DNA of 64,000 nucleotides from Globisporangium splendens (GCA_006386115.1 VFIW01000154.1:1-64000); one strand, 5' to 3'. Counted from the stretch's first letter, positions 42,074-53,933 are shown. Numbers and translations are program-made. Notes: generated by a model not told the origin, from the letters alone.

Positions 42074-43138
42074 TCGGAGGGAGGGAGGGGCGGTGTCGAC
42101 CTGCGTGGTAGAAGAAATAAATCGCGAATGTCGAGCTAAGTGGAGCTGGCGCAATACACAAACGCTTCTTGTCCACGTCTTAAAATAAAGCGGGCTTATC
42201 CATTTGAAGCGCGCTATATTTATCTTAAGCTGGCTTAAACACATAGAAGCGCGCTTGTTAACGAGTGGAAATGGAAACCACAAAATCTAACTCTATTAGT
42301 GGCCTCTTCACACCGTTTGTTGGCCTCATTTGCCAATTTCCTCTGTAGCTAGCACATCTCTCCTGCATATTTTTGTCCTCTTTTGTGTGGAAAACGTTTT
42401 TCTCGTTTTTCTCAGCCTACAGGCCGTTTTGAGCCTTCTAAGAGTGCCTATCAAACATGGGTCAAATGGTCCTCTCACTCGTTTTATTTTCATGCACCCA
42501 TTAATAACCCCTTACCCTACCCTAACTCAGTGCTGCCTATCATAACCTACATTATTGCACTTAATAAAGGTCCCTGCTGACTATTTGAGTCGGAGAAGGG
42601 GTGTCGGATCTCTCGGACGGTCGGAGATATTATGGTATGGATGAATATCATCGTATCTCCGACATCACTTGCATTTTGTATCGACGCTTACAGCCAATAA
42701 CAATCGCGTACGATATATATAGCCAATCAAATGACATAATTGAATAATTCCGACCAATCATACACTGTAGGTTTAGGTAAGTACGGTGCACCAGCCGCTC
42801 CGACGTATTTGGTCGGAGGCCGACTAAAAATATGTGTATGGCCATTCAAAAACAAAGAGAACAACGTATCACTTGCATATTACCATCTCTCATAGCACAC
42901 TACGCTTGTTCTCACATCGCTCTGGCGCTCTGCAACATCGATAAAATTGGCACACGTCGGCACCCTGCAAACTCCCTCGCTGACAGGCGCAAGATTTTGG
43001 ATGCCTGTCCCCTCGGCTTCACCGCAATGACGTTGCTTCTGAATTACAACGTTGAGCAGGAAATGTGTTCAATGTTGTCGAAGCAGGCTGACTGATTCTG
43101 GAGACTCCCACGATTTCGATATCTTCCCTCAAGGCAAG

Positions 43139-43774
43139 TCAAGCAAACAAGTACTCAAGATCACAGAGGAATCCTCAATTATTCGTCACCAAGCGAGTGT
43201 CATTGATCATTTTATCCAGCATGTTAAGCGCCAAGATGCACGCATGGACGCGTTGGAAGCAAAACTAAATGGGGCACATTCACCAAGTAAAGAGAAGCGT
43301 CAGCAAGAAGATCCCGTTGCAAGCGAACCAAAAAAACGAAAGACACACCAAGCAGTAACTCACCTGAAGACTACTTGGTTCTCGTGGTACGCACATGAGC
43401 CACGGATGTGGAGCGCGCAGGGCGATAAGCAGAAGAAGTCGGATGCGAAGTTGCTGGTTGCATTCATGAAGCTTTTCCTTGAAGATGGTTTTGCTCTCGA
43501 CAGTCAGGCGCCGAATTACCGAGATCTGGTGCTGGAGCTGGGATCGAAAGCAGAAAGCAGCGTGCTAGAATTTCTCCGTGCAAGGGGAATATCGTCGAAG
43601 GGGAGCAATGCCGTGCTCAAGCACCTACGCGTTCTCCATCGCTCTGGCGCTCTCAACGATAAAATTGCACACCACCGCAAACTCCTCGCTGCACGCAAGA
43701 TTTTGGATCCTGCCCCTGGCTTCACGCAAGACGTTCTTGAATTAGTTGTGTTCAGTAAGCAGTCAGACTCGTAA
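43139..43774 (+). pseudogene. Crypton copy 2: C-terminal GCR1_C-like part of the recombinase only
   Basis: About 212 codons identical, by my reading, to 40345-40980 of copy 1 (S-K-Q-V-L-K-I-T-E-E-S onward). The N-terminal and catalytic parts are absent, so no recombination activity is possible. An in-frame ATG near 43052 belongs to the irregular patch. Confidence 0.75.
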
Positions 43775-43870
43775 TACCCACCATTTGACCACGCTCTCAC
43801 ACAAGCAACACATGTATGCAGCACTTACATTTTAACTCCATTGAATACACGTTTCCTTTCATTTGCTGGT

Positions 43871-43938
43871 TGCCAACAGAGGGTATCGATCCCTCAGCAT
43901 TCGCGTGGACCAATGCCTTGCACCTCACAAGTGCTGGC
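43871..43938 (-). ncRNA. tRNA-like fold 1 of Crypton copy 2
   Basis: Same sequence as 41077-41144 at offset 2794; same fold. Confidence 0.48.
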
Positions 43939-44027
43939 TCAGGCGTGTTGCATTGTGTGCGCCGCTCATCGTGCTCATTTTGATTTTCGCCACCTCCTGC
44001 AACATCATCAACAACAACAACAACAAG

Positions 44028-44546
44028 ATGAAGCCCCCTACGAAGAACAACATCAGCTCCAGGGCTGAGTTCAAGGGACTCTGCGTGATGTACGCGAATT
44101 CGGCCGGTGTCCGCATTCGCGATCAAGCGCTACGCCACCTCCGGACTACTCTCAACGCGGCATCAAGCCACTCAAACGACCTGCATGAGGCCCTGTACGT
44201 CATCTTCCTCTCCCTCGCCAAACGCGGCACACGCATGATCGAGCTTGAGCATCTACGCGAGTGGATTGCTCCACCGGCGGACGCCACGGACGCGAACGAC
44301 GATGCTGAGTGGACAGCTGAAGGAAGTCTGGCAGGAGAACAGCTTCACAGCGTTCGAAAAGTCTTGGATTGCGTGAAGGAGGGGAAGAAGACGTACTACC
44401 TGGTTGACTGGGCGCCGACGTACGAGCCGCGCGAGAACCTACCGCAATCGCTGATTGTCCAATTCAATAAGGAGCGCCGTGCTCTAGTTCGTCGAACCTA
44501 CATTGAATACGAAGCAAGCGAGGACAACAGCGAAAACCCACAATAA
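44028..44546 (+). CDS. Chromodomain protein of Crypton copy 2
   Basis: Identical in reading to 41234-41752 of copy 1, including V-D-W-A-P-T-Y-E-P. Kept although the recombinase is deleted, so it may only reflect a recent duplication. Confidence 0.68.
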   Translation: MKPPTKNNISSRAEFKGLCVMYANSAGVRIRDQALRHLRTTLNAASSHSNDLHEALYVIFLSLAKRGTRMIELEHLREWIAPPADATDANDDAEWTAEGSLAGEQLHSVRKVLDCVKEGKKTYYLVDWAPTYEPRENLPQSLIVQFNKERRALVRRTYIEYEASEDNSENPQ

Positions 44547-44818
44547 CTCAAATAACACGATTTGATTTGCTCACACACTTCGTTGGATTGATTGAGGTTT
44601 ATATAAGCACAAGTTTATACAACAATGTTAACAGCAATATGTCGTACACAAAGTTTAACGCCCGAAGGTACAACAATGTTAACGCGACAACATGCACACA
44701 AAGTTTAACGTAAACTCGAGACAAAATGCGCCAAAATACATTCCATAAGCACACACATTCATGAGCACACACATTCATAAGCAATCAAATGCACACACAA
44801 TCACATGCATGCACACTA

Positions 44819-44883
44819 TGCCGGCAGAGGGTATCGACCCCTCAACACAGGATAACCCGTGTCCTGAACCTCCAGGTACCGGC
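44819..44883 (-). ncRNA. tRNA-like fold 2 of Crypton copy 2
   Basis: Same fold as 42009-42073 with one change in the T-like loop (GTCGATA instead of ATCGATA), which leaves the stem intact. Confidence 0.48.
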
Positions 44884-45449
44884 TCGGAGGGGGGAGGGGC
44901 GGTGTCGACCTGCGTGGTAGAAGAAATAAATCGCGAATGTCGAGCTAAGTGGAACTGGCGCAATACACAAACGCTTCTTGTCCACGTCTTAAAATAAAGC
45001 GGGCTTATCCCTTTGAAGCGCGCTATATTTATCTTAAGCTGGCTTAAACACATAGAAGCGCGCTTGTTAACGAGTGGAAATGGAAACCACAAAATCTAAC
45101 TCTATTAGTGGCCTCTTCACACCGTTTGTTGGCCTCATTTGCCAATTTCCTCTGTAGAGAGCACATCTCTCCTGCATATTTTTGTCTTCTTTTGTGTGGA
45201 AAACGTTTTTCTCGTTTTTCTCAGCCTACAGGCCGTTTTGATCCTTCTAAGAGTGCCTATCAAACATGGGTCAAATGGTCCTCTCACTCGTTTTATTTTC
45301 ATGCACCCATTAATAACCCCTTACCCTACCCTAACTCAGTGCTGGCTATCATAACCTACATTATTGCACTTAATAAAGGCCCCTGCTGACTATTTGAGTC
45401 GGAGAAGGGGCGTCGGATCTCTCGGATGGTCGGAGATATTATGGTATGG

Positions 45450-45593
45450 CACTGTGCCACCCCCGCCAAAGTTCAAAATGCGACCATCACTCTTTAAATG
45501 CAAATCACCTATTACCATTGGCTGGAAATGCATAATTCAGTAGTTTCATTGGTGGAAATAGATGCACTTTTGAAGGGAAACGCTTGAGCTTTG
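45450..45593. promoter_or_regulatory. Probable displaced EXO1 promoter
   Basis: The 144 bp between the Crypton right end and the SPRY gene stop. On the minus strand it holds CCAAT-type boxes (CCAATGGT, CCAATGAA) and runs of pyrimidine. Before the Crypton insertions this sequence would have been directly upstream of EXO1 (start 38651). Confidence 0.4.
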
Positions 45594-48233
45594 CTACACT
45601 GGTGCGCCATAAGGTTCAAAGCCCGCAATGGGGAAGCAGAAGGCGCCGTGGAAGTTGAAGCGCACGCGCATCTGCGGCTTCTTCTTGGACGAGTACATCG
45701 ACACGACGGGGAAGAGGCATGGCGGCGGGTTCTGCACGGCGATGCCCGCGTTCTGAGCCATCGTTGGCGCGATATTACTGCTGGCTGTAGATGGTGGCGT
45801 CGGCAGCACCTGGTCGCCGTTCAGGTAGAACCGCAGACGCGGCACCGCGTCGTCCTGGTTGATCGTGCACCCGATGACGTCCCCGAGGCGGAAGCAAGGC
45901 ACGCCCGAGCGCGACTGGCCGTTGGCGTGGAGCATGCCCATGTCCAATCCGCCGTCGGATTGCCACGTCACACCGAACGATTTCCCGTCCTGGCTTGGAG
46001 AAAGACCGGGAACGAATGGTGCGCACTTGGTAAGCTGCGCATGGTCTGAAGATGCTGACAACGGACAGTGGTGAGCACCAAATGTGTTCTCGTGGTGAAG
46101 CGGCGTCGAATAGGTTGGTGCTCTGGCTGTGGTGGTTGATTCGTCAGGAGATACGCCCTGGCCGCGTGGAACCTCCCACCCAAGTAAAATGCTTTCGCCA
46201 TCGCCCTCAAAGACTTCGATGGTTGCCTACAGACAAGTGAAACGAAGTGCAGAGACGATAGTTACAGGTGATGGCGCTCTAGTTCAGCAGAAGATGAACA
46301 GACGACACATTGCGGCGTGTGCCACATACCTCGTACATCCATTTGCCCGACTCGCCCTGCTTGCGCTCTTTCGTTGCCAGGACAGTGCAGTATCGATGCG
46401 AGACCTCGAGCTGCAGCACGCAGTCTTCTTCGGAGAAACTGACTTGCTTCTCCATCCTCTGGTTGTTCATCTTCACACACGAGAAGTCCCGTCGGCGCGC
46501 AAACTCCTGCTCAAGCACATCTGGGAAATCCACAGCGGCAGCAATTTGGTGCGAGAACTCACTGTCAAGGTACATGCTGCTGTGAAAGTGTTGCCCAACA
46601 AGGACTCCATGTTTACGCTCAGTGGACCGACTCGGTTCTTCGATGCTAGAGGTTGCGTGGAGAAAGAGTTGGCGGAGCTTATCGTTGGATAATGACGCAA
46701 CCAATCACCCAAATGCGATTTTTCGAGTATGAACTTCACGTGATACAAGCTCATGATGGATGAACCTGTCCCCTCTCGACTCGATCTCTCGAAGATCCTT
46801 CGTTGGGCAACGCTTCAGTATCTCAAGCACAGTCGTATCGGGAATCATCTTGCTTGTCATCTCCCGTCTGAGTGCGAATTGAGGGAATTTGCCAGCCTCA
46901 CTCAAGTAGGCGATCAAAGCTCGCCGGAGGGGTTCAGCATCAAGATCTTCTGCGAGGATAAGCAGTCGGACCAAGTAACCACTGGCACCAAAGATGCGCT
47001 CGATCTGAAGAGAAGACTGCAAAATGTCTCGTTCAAGGTTGTTCCATCCGTTGTTTTCACAGACTTTCTGAAGCTCCAAGGTTTCGTGTCTCATCTCGTC
47101 GATTTTTTCATTCAGCATCGCCATTTGCTCTTCGTACTTTGCGTCCAGTTTTGCCCTTTCGTGGTTTAAGAGAGCTTCGTGCGTTCTTCGAATGTACTGA
47201 ATGTCGTCTTCCAGCGCCTTTTCGAGCTGGTTTTTGATCCGATCGAACTCAATGGCTTTCATCTGCTCTAGCTTGGCGAGCCGCTGCCGATGTTGCATCA
47301 CGAAAATGGAGTGCAGGTGCTGCTTCGACTCTTGCTTGATCCGATTAGATTCCATATGCTGTTGTCTCAGAAGCGCGAGTCGTTCCATCAGAGTGGGGTC
47401 TTTTGCGAACTGCATCAGTCGGTCGAAGATCGGCTGCTCCAGGTGGTTGAACACGTGGCAAGAGTCGTAGAATGCGACTGCGTCGGTAAGATGCAGTTTC
47501 TCGAGTCGAGTATTGGCTGCCTGGTGAGTGAACGCTTGGTGTCGAGATGCTCGCGTTCCAACATCCAAGCCAGTGCAAAGCTGTTGCATCACGCTGGAGC
47601 AGCGGCAAAGCTGTGTTTTTGACACTTTCCTGCTGTACTATGCCAAAGGTCAGAGAAATCTCAAAGCGCGGCAAAAGGTTGAGATGTCAAGGTTGAAGTA
47701 AGTACCTTGGGGAAATTGCGACCGGAGATCTCGACGGTTATCATCTCATTTGGCTCATTCTGAAACTTGTCCTCGTCGTAGATGAACTGGAACAATTTTG
47801 TTTCACAAGACGTCCTCATGCTTCGGAGTAATGCCTGGTAGTCGGGAAGAATGGCATACGTGCCGCTTGCATACTGCGCATCCTTGTTCATGGTGATCGC
47901 CTGAAGATAGAGAGCGAAAAGCGCGCGAAACTCGGGCGCTTGGAGGAGTTGAAAGCGCTCTTCCAGTTGTTGTGGGTCTTTGGTGATGCCGAACTCCTTT
48001 TGAAATCGCTGAGCAATTTCATCCACCTTCAACTCGGGTTGGAAGCACTGGAACTTCACAAGCAGCAAGTCTCGAGCCATCGTGTAGAAATCTTGCGTGT
48101 CGAAGAGCTCAATGCAGTCTTCGCTTGAATCGCCATCGTCACAGATTTCTGCTCCAACGTCTACTTCTGGAAATGCAAAAATCGGTGGAGCAAAGAATCG
48201 CTTCGTCTCTGTCGAGGTTGCGCCAAACATCAT
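45594..48233 (-). CDS. SPRY-domain protein with coiled coil, one in-frame TGA
   Basis: Four exons: 47706-48233, 46330-47640 (approximate start), and 45594-46226 are clear, with the second open except for a TGA at 46705-46707. Start chosen at M-M-F-G-A-T (48233); no better ATG upstream. The N-terminal part is helical; a long coiled coil follows (Q-R-L-A-K-L-E-Q-M-K-A-I-E-F, Y-E-E-Q-M-A-M-L-N-E-K-I), then M-Y-E-V and a SPRY/B30.2 domain (G-W-E-V-P-R-G ... F-G-V-T-W ... G-D-V-I-G-C-T-I-N ... F-Y-L-N-G) to the end. SPRY domains bind protein partners. At the TGA the flanking sequence (K-I-A-F-G-stop-L-V-A-S-L) is open both sides in the same frame. Role unknown. Confidence 0.75.
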
Positions 48234-48460
48234 CTTTTGGATATGAAACCCACGAAGCGTCGTCGTCAAGCATCTCCGCGAGCAAGTCTATCAGTCTCAC
48301 CCAATTGTCAAGCTCGCTTCGCTTTGTCTGCGCGACGGTTTCTGCTTGGTTTCGCTTTTTGAGAAGACAGCAGCTATTTCTGCTGTTGAAGGAATTGCTG
48401 TGTTTGGTGCCAGCCGAATAGTTCAATAGCCTCTCCTTGAGTGTTGCACCCGCGTTCAAT

Positions 48461-50004
48461 ATGAGCCAAGACAACCTGGAGGTGTTCTCAAAGGATACCT
48501 TCCTGACGTCGCTGCGTAATGGTGGTGGAAGTGACAATGGACAACCGCAGCCAAGGAAACTCGTTGAAGAACCCGAAGCGTACGCCAGTTCATGACGCAC
48601 CGATCGTTTGATGTGACTACTAATTGTCTGACCACGTTTTCGCGGGTGTAATTGCTGCCATGGTTCGTGGCGAGTAGAATGGCCGTTGTCCGAGAGAGGC
48701 ATGCCCAGCTTCACGAAGTTGTTGGGTCTCTTTCTGAAAAGGTACGAAAAGCTCTGGTGTGCTGTTAATGAGTTTGTTTCACGTGTGAACTCTTCGAATG
48801 CTTTTTCCAATCGGTAGATCAGCGCAGTGCTTGGCCGCCAGAAGAAAGATTTTCTTGCTGCATACCGAGCGCACATGTACAATGTCCAAAAAGAGCTCCA
48901 TGGCATGCGGGAGAAGATGTATCGCAACGAAACGATGGAAAACAAGACTGAGAAGATCAAAAAGACAGAAGAGGAGCGAGACTGGTACTGCAAAGAAGCG
49001 CTGAGACTGGATGCATTTACGACGTCAATGACGAGGGACCTGAAACACATGAAAGAGAAACTGGAAGCGATTGAAGAGGACCGAAATTGGTTAGAGAAGC
49101 AGCTCAAGGCGTGCAAGAAGCAAAACAAGCTGTTGCGCGCTGAGCTTGATGTGCGCATCTCGTCCCCAGCGAACACTGGCGTTGAGAACAGCATGCTTCC
49201 AGCTTTGAGTCGCAGAATAAAGGCAGCGCAGCAATGTCAAGAAAGCAGACAAAGATAAATTCAGAGAGCTCGGTTCCAGGTAGATCTCCTGGTGGGTTGC
49301 CTTATTTGAATCAGGAAGCATCCGCACTCTCTCCGACAATGTTTGAGGAACGTGAGGAGAAAATGAAGCGGCAACTGAAAGCCTTGAAACGAGAATTGCA
49401 ACAGAAGAATCAAGAGCTGGTCATGATGAAGCAGCAGCGGTATCTTGGCAAAGACGAACAAGAGCGCTCACATCTGGAAAATTTCTTCATCCAGTGTGTC
49501 GAGTCCGTCAAAGAGGAAGTAATCAAGCGACGAAATGGGATCTCGACAGGTTTCGATCGAAAGCAAGACAAGTCTGGACTGCAGGGTTCAACTGCTGGCA
49601 GGATTCGAAACCAGAAATACGACGTGGGACCAGACTTTGAAGATTTTACGGCAGCCGACCGCGTTCGTTTGATCGAGCGATTGTTGAGCCATGATGAGGT
49701 GTTGACATTTTTATACGAGCACTTGTTTCCAACACAGTTGCCGTCAGAAGTGGTACCGAGACCTTTAGACAGCAAGGAGAAGGAGCTAGTCCGCAACTTC
49801 ACGACTTATCCGTCGTCAGAATCAGCAGTGAGCCTTCCTGAGACTTCCCAGTGGTCGAAGGAGTCGCTGGATAGAAACGCAAGCTTTGAAGGTGTCGACG
49901 CGGGGAAATTTGGAGGAAAGCCTGCCGGTAGTGGTGCTGCAGCAGTACGAAGTGGTGGACTCCCACTTGACGACTACACCAAGGACTACCTGCGATCAAT
50001 GTGA
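48461..50004 (+). CDS. Coiled-coil protein, possibly ciliary, unrecognised family
   Basis: Four exons with matching phase: 48461-48579, 48678-48741, 48818-49150 and 49216-50004, total 434 residues. Starts M-S-Q-D-N-L-E-V-F-S. A strong coiled coil spans about residues 65-290 (E-E-R-D-W-Y-C-K-E-A, D-R-N-W-L-E-K-Q-L-K, R-E-L-Q-Q-K-N-Q-E-L); the tail is Ser/Gly-rich and ends Y-L-R-S-M. The 65-nt third intron (49151-49215, GTGCGC...TCGCAG) explains an apparent frameshift. Divergent from the SPRY gene across about 230 bp. The style fits flagellar or basal-body proteins, which zoosporic oomycetes need, but I have no family match. GTGAGT overlaps the stop (50000-50005), so a further exon cannot be excluded. 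Confidence 0.7.
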
Positions 50005-50262
50005 GTACTTCGGTGCCAATTCATGCATCGATGGGTCAATCAGCTAACAGAATAGGTTTGGTTGCAGGTGTGCCGGCGCGAATGCTTCTATATCGTGAAG
50101 GATGTCTGATATTCGAGACGAACAGAATGGTGAAGGTGTTCTCTATATCCCAGTCACTCGGTCGAGACGTGTCTTTTTGCCACAATACAGAAACAAAATG
50201 CGCCAACAAGGTTTGAGTTTCTTTCATCTATATACGGCTACTTTATTTCACTCCTCTGTGTC

Positions 50263-52439
50263 CTAGTTTTGTCCATGGAGAACCACCTGCGAGAAGACAC
50301 TGTCCTCCTTCGACGCGAGCTCGTCGAAAGTGCCCTGCTCCGCGACCCGACCGTCAAGGATCACAGCGATACGATCCGCACTTCGAATCGTCGACAGACG
50401 ATGCGCCACCAAGATCACCGTTCGCCCCGCCTTCGCACGATCCACCGCGTCCTGCACCAGCTTCTCGCTTTCAGGGTCCAACGCGCTCGTGGCTTCGTCT
50501 AAAATCAAAATCTTTGGCTCCTTGATCAGCGCGCGCGCGATGGCCACACGCTGCTTCTGGCCACCAGACAGCGCTTGGCCACGCTCACCGACAATCGTGT
50601 TGTAACCATCTGGGAACGACATGATGAAGTCGTGCGCATTCGCAGTCTTGGCGGCACGGATCACATCCTCTTCCGTCGCGTCACCCTGGCAACCGTACGC
50701 GATATTGTCGCGAATGGAGCACGCAAAGAGAGGTGGCTCTTGTGGAACCTACCAAGCAAAAGCAAAAGCAAAGCGATTTGAGAAGCTACAGTCATCTCAT
50801 CACGACAAGCAACGAAGACGCACCGCTCCAATGATGCCACGCAACTCGGTTGGGTTCAGCGTGGCGATGTCAACACCATCTAACAAAATCTTGCCGCTCG
50901 ATCCTTCTGTGATGCACAGCAGGTTTACAATTAAGGAATCATGACAGCATGCCAAATGTCAATGACGTTCCAGCCGGGATGCTCAACAACATACAAATGT
51001 ATCTTACCTCTGTCCAACTCGTAGAAGCGAGCCAGCAACGCCGTCACCGAGCTCTTGCCGCACCCACTTGGCCCCACCAATGCGATCGTCTCATTTGGCT
51101 TCACTTCCAAATTCAAGCCGTGGAAAATCTCCGAATCTGGACGAGTCGGGTATCGGAAATGCACATCCTCAAACTGAATGTGGCCCGTAAATGACTCGGG
51201 CAAGCTGTTCCAGGAATCCAGCGACCGAATTCGTGGCTCACGCTCCAGCAACTCGAACACGCGCGTCGATGCGCCGATTCCCTTCATCAAATCCGAGTAG
51301 AACGACGACATGCCAGCGAACGAGAACCCCACGTACAGAGTGTACAGCAAGAACGACGTGAGCTCACCGCTCGTGATCAGGCCATCCGCGACCATCTGAC
51401 CGCCGTAACCTAGCACGCCGAGCATACTCATCTTGACGGCAAAGTCCACGCCACCAAAGAACGATGCACTCGCCAGGGATCGCTTCCGCGCCAGCGCCAG
51501 TACTTCGTCGACTTTCTTCTTGTGGACTTCGATTTCGTGGCTCTCCTTCGCAAACCAGCGCACGACGCGGATGTTGCTCAGCTTCTCTTCGGCGATCTCC
51601 GTGGCTTCACTCAGTTGCTTTTGCACCTCAGTCGTCAGCTTCTTCACGAAGCGTCCGTATGAGACGCCGCCAATCGCAATTGGAGGCACGATCGCGAGCA
51701 TCACCATCGCGAGCTTCGGACACGTCACGAATAGCATCGTGACACTCCCGATCGCTTGACCGCCGCTGCGCAAGCCATTGGCGACGTTGTCACTCAGCAC
51801 TTTGCCGATCAGCGTCGTGTCTGCGCTCAAGCGATTAATGAGTTCGCCCGTTCTCGACGAGTCGAAGAAGCCCAGGTCCTGCTTCATGATCGACTCGTAC
51901 GTGTCCTGGCGCAGTCGGTTAGTGATCCGCTCGCCAATCATGTTGGTAACATCGACGCGCACGACATTCGCGATCGAACCCACGAAGAAGAGACCGCCGA
52001 GACCGCCGATCACGTACGGCAGGTTCAGCGCTGCATCCGCGGCCGTGACGGCGTCGATCACTTTGCCCATGCCGAAGGGCACGGCCATGGTGATCACCGT
52101 GGACACTGAGAGCGCGCCGAGAGAGATCAGCGCCTGCTTCTTCTCGGGGATGTACAGATTCAGCAGCCGCCGCACTTCGCCCACCTTCGACAGCTTCTTG
52201 GCCTCGACTTCCTTGTCGTCGTCGCTATTGGTCGTCGCAGGCGCCGTCGAGAAGAAGAGCGACTGCGTCTGCGCCACAGGAAGGCGCTGATGCTGGTGGC
52301 CGCCGCCGATGTAGCCCCCGCGGCGCAGCGCTGAGCCCGACATGTAGACCCCATATTGCGCTGCCGCAGATCGGCGCGCATTCGCTTGGGCGAGCGCGAT
52401 CGCACCCACACGCAGCCTACCCAATGCAATGCAGCACAT
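50263..52439 (-). CDS. Mitochondrial ABCB-type half-transporter 1
   Basis: Exons 51008-52439, 50824-50906 and 50263-50748; 666 residues. N-terminus ([11 protein letters not shown]) is rich in Arg, Ala and Ser without acids, as in a mitochondrial presequence. Then an ABC exporter membrane domain ([21 protein letters not shown]), Walker [10 protein letters not shown], signature L-S-G-G-Q-K-Q-R, Walker [10 protein letters not shown] and switch His in V-A-H-R-L-S. One membrane half plus one nucleotide domain is typical of ABCB8/ABCB10-like inner-membrane exporters, which work as dimers; substrate unknown. The last about 1.4 kb is identical to the second copy at 53934. Confidence 0.87.
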
Positions 52440-52951
52440 GGTCAACACACCGCAAAAACAGCGATCAATTGCTGCAACACCGAGGCGCTGACGACACCAA
52501 AGCGCACGTAAAGGAGAGAGATAGAGAAAAGGAAGAGCGGAAGAGGCGCTTACCGAGGCACGCGCTGCAGCATGCTGGACGCCTGTGAAGTTCCTGAACG
52601 GATCTGGCACCACGTCAGTCACTGGGGCTTGACGGGCGGGGATTATTCGTCTGAAGCGCGAGCTGCTTCCTGTCTTTGCGGCCAGCTCCAAACAACCCTG
52701 AGCAACCTCCGTGCTTTGCCAGACTGGCAAACGCGCGATGTGATTGGATGAAAAAGGGTTATTGTGTTTGCGACTCAGATCTGTCGACACAATCAACAAT
52801 ACGCATTGCATCTTGGTATTGATGCAATAAATTGCATTGCTTTATTGTCAAAGTCGAAGTTCGCATTGTAAGTACAATGCACATTGACATTGCATTGGAC
52901 TTGTGTGCATCAGAAATCGAGAGACGCACGCATCCAAGAGCACCAGCAGTG
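52440..52951. promoter_or_regulatory. Bidirectional spacer between ABC transporter 1 and the LYR gene
   Basis: About 510 bp separating two divergent starts (52439 minus, 52952 plus). No convincing gene inside. Both neighbours encode probable mitochondrial proteins. Confidence 0.4.
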
Positions 52952-53306
<355 letters not shown>

Positions 53307-53933
53307 GCAGATAATCAGGAGGAAATGACGCCATGGAGACAGCTGGTTCCAACCGCAAGCAACTCGTAATACTCGAGTATGCACTGTTAAACCATGCGAC
53401 GAGGTGGCCCCCATACACAAGTACAAGTGTGCAGAAACAAGAGCCAACACGCTGTCGTGGCGCTACTGGTACCCACATTGAGGCTGCATTTTCATCAGAC
53501 AACAGCATGCTTGCTTTTCTTTTAATTACATTGTCACTGATGCTGAACTCGATTGGGGATGCCAAAGTGGTTGTGCTCGATGAGCTAGTTGCTGGAGACG
53601 CAGTGGCTTCACGACGGTTTACACAAGTTCGAAGAAAGTGAGCGTTTTTAAGTCCGCGTGGAACTTTGTCCGGACCTGCTCCAAGCAAATCAGGAAGTCC
53701 TCAGGTACCATCCACATCAAAAACAAAAATCGCCATCAAGTATCCAAAGCTCCTCGATGGAGGCTTCGACGAGTGTCGCCTGAGACGCGAGCGTGTGGTT
53801 TCGAGTCAAGGAGGAGCCCATCGAGTCAGAAGGGAAACAGTTCTTGCCTTGGCACACACCGAGAAGAACGAAGCAGCACAGCCTCTGACAAGGACCAGTG
53901 CTGTCACATTCTGTCTCCCCATTGCACGTAACG
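53307..53933. other. Gap, about 630 bp, no supported gene
   Basis: Lies between the LYR stop and the end of ABC transporter 2. A plus-strand open stretch (53666-53965) with K-I-A-I-K-Y-P-K-L-L-D-G-G-F runs into the transporter 3' end and shows no domain; it may be a decayed exon. Confidence 0.4.

Larger units (their letters stand above)
38683..42635 (+). mobile_element. Crypton copy 1 (tyrosine-recombinase DNA transposon), decayed
   Basis: 3953 bp from TATGG-ATGAATATC to GGAGATAT-TATGG. Carries a broken tyrosine-recombinase gene, a GCR1_C-like C-terminal domain in the same gene, a separate chromodomain ORF, and two tRNA-like folds on the minus strand. Short inverted ends TATCTCCGAC/GTCGGAGATA, and repeated TCCGAC motifs near both ends. 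Its right TATGG is followed at once by copy 2. Flanking TATGG direct repeats and no long inverted repeats fit Cryptons, which use a recombinase rather than a DDE transposase. Confidence 0.82.
42636..45444 (+). mobile_element. Crypton copy 2, internally deleted, head-to-tail with copy 1
   Basis: 2809 bp. The left about 240 bp match the copy 1 left end; 43139 onward matches copy 1 from 40345 with a constant offset of 2794 through the chromodomain ORF. The recombinase core is missing, replaced by an irregular patch (about 42885-43135). Ends GGAGATAT-TATGG, and a further TATGG follows at 45445-45449, giving the second direct repeat. A non-autonomous derivative that would need a recombinase in trans. 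Confidence 0.8.

Noticed and set aside
46705..46707. TGA read as Trp or selenocysteine
   Set aside because: TGA is used as a normal stop nearby (for example at 36011-36013 and 50002-50004); a point mutation or error is simpler.
48139..49194. Long minus-strand open frame upstream of the SPRY gene
   Set aside because: It lies opposite the exons of the coiled-coil gene (48461 onward), whose splice sites and phase are consistent; the frame has no start ATG in a sensible place.
49151..49258. Apparent frameshift in the coiled-coil gene
   Set aside because: A 65-nt intron (GTGCGC...TCGCAG) joins the two frames in phase.
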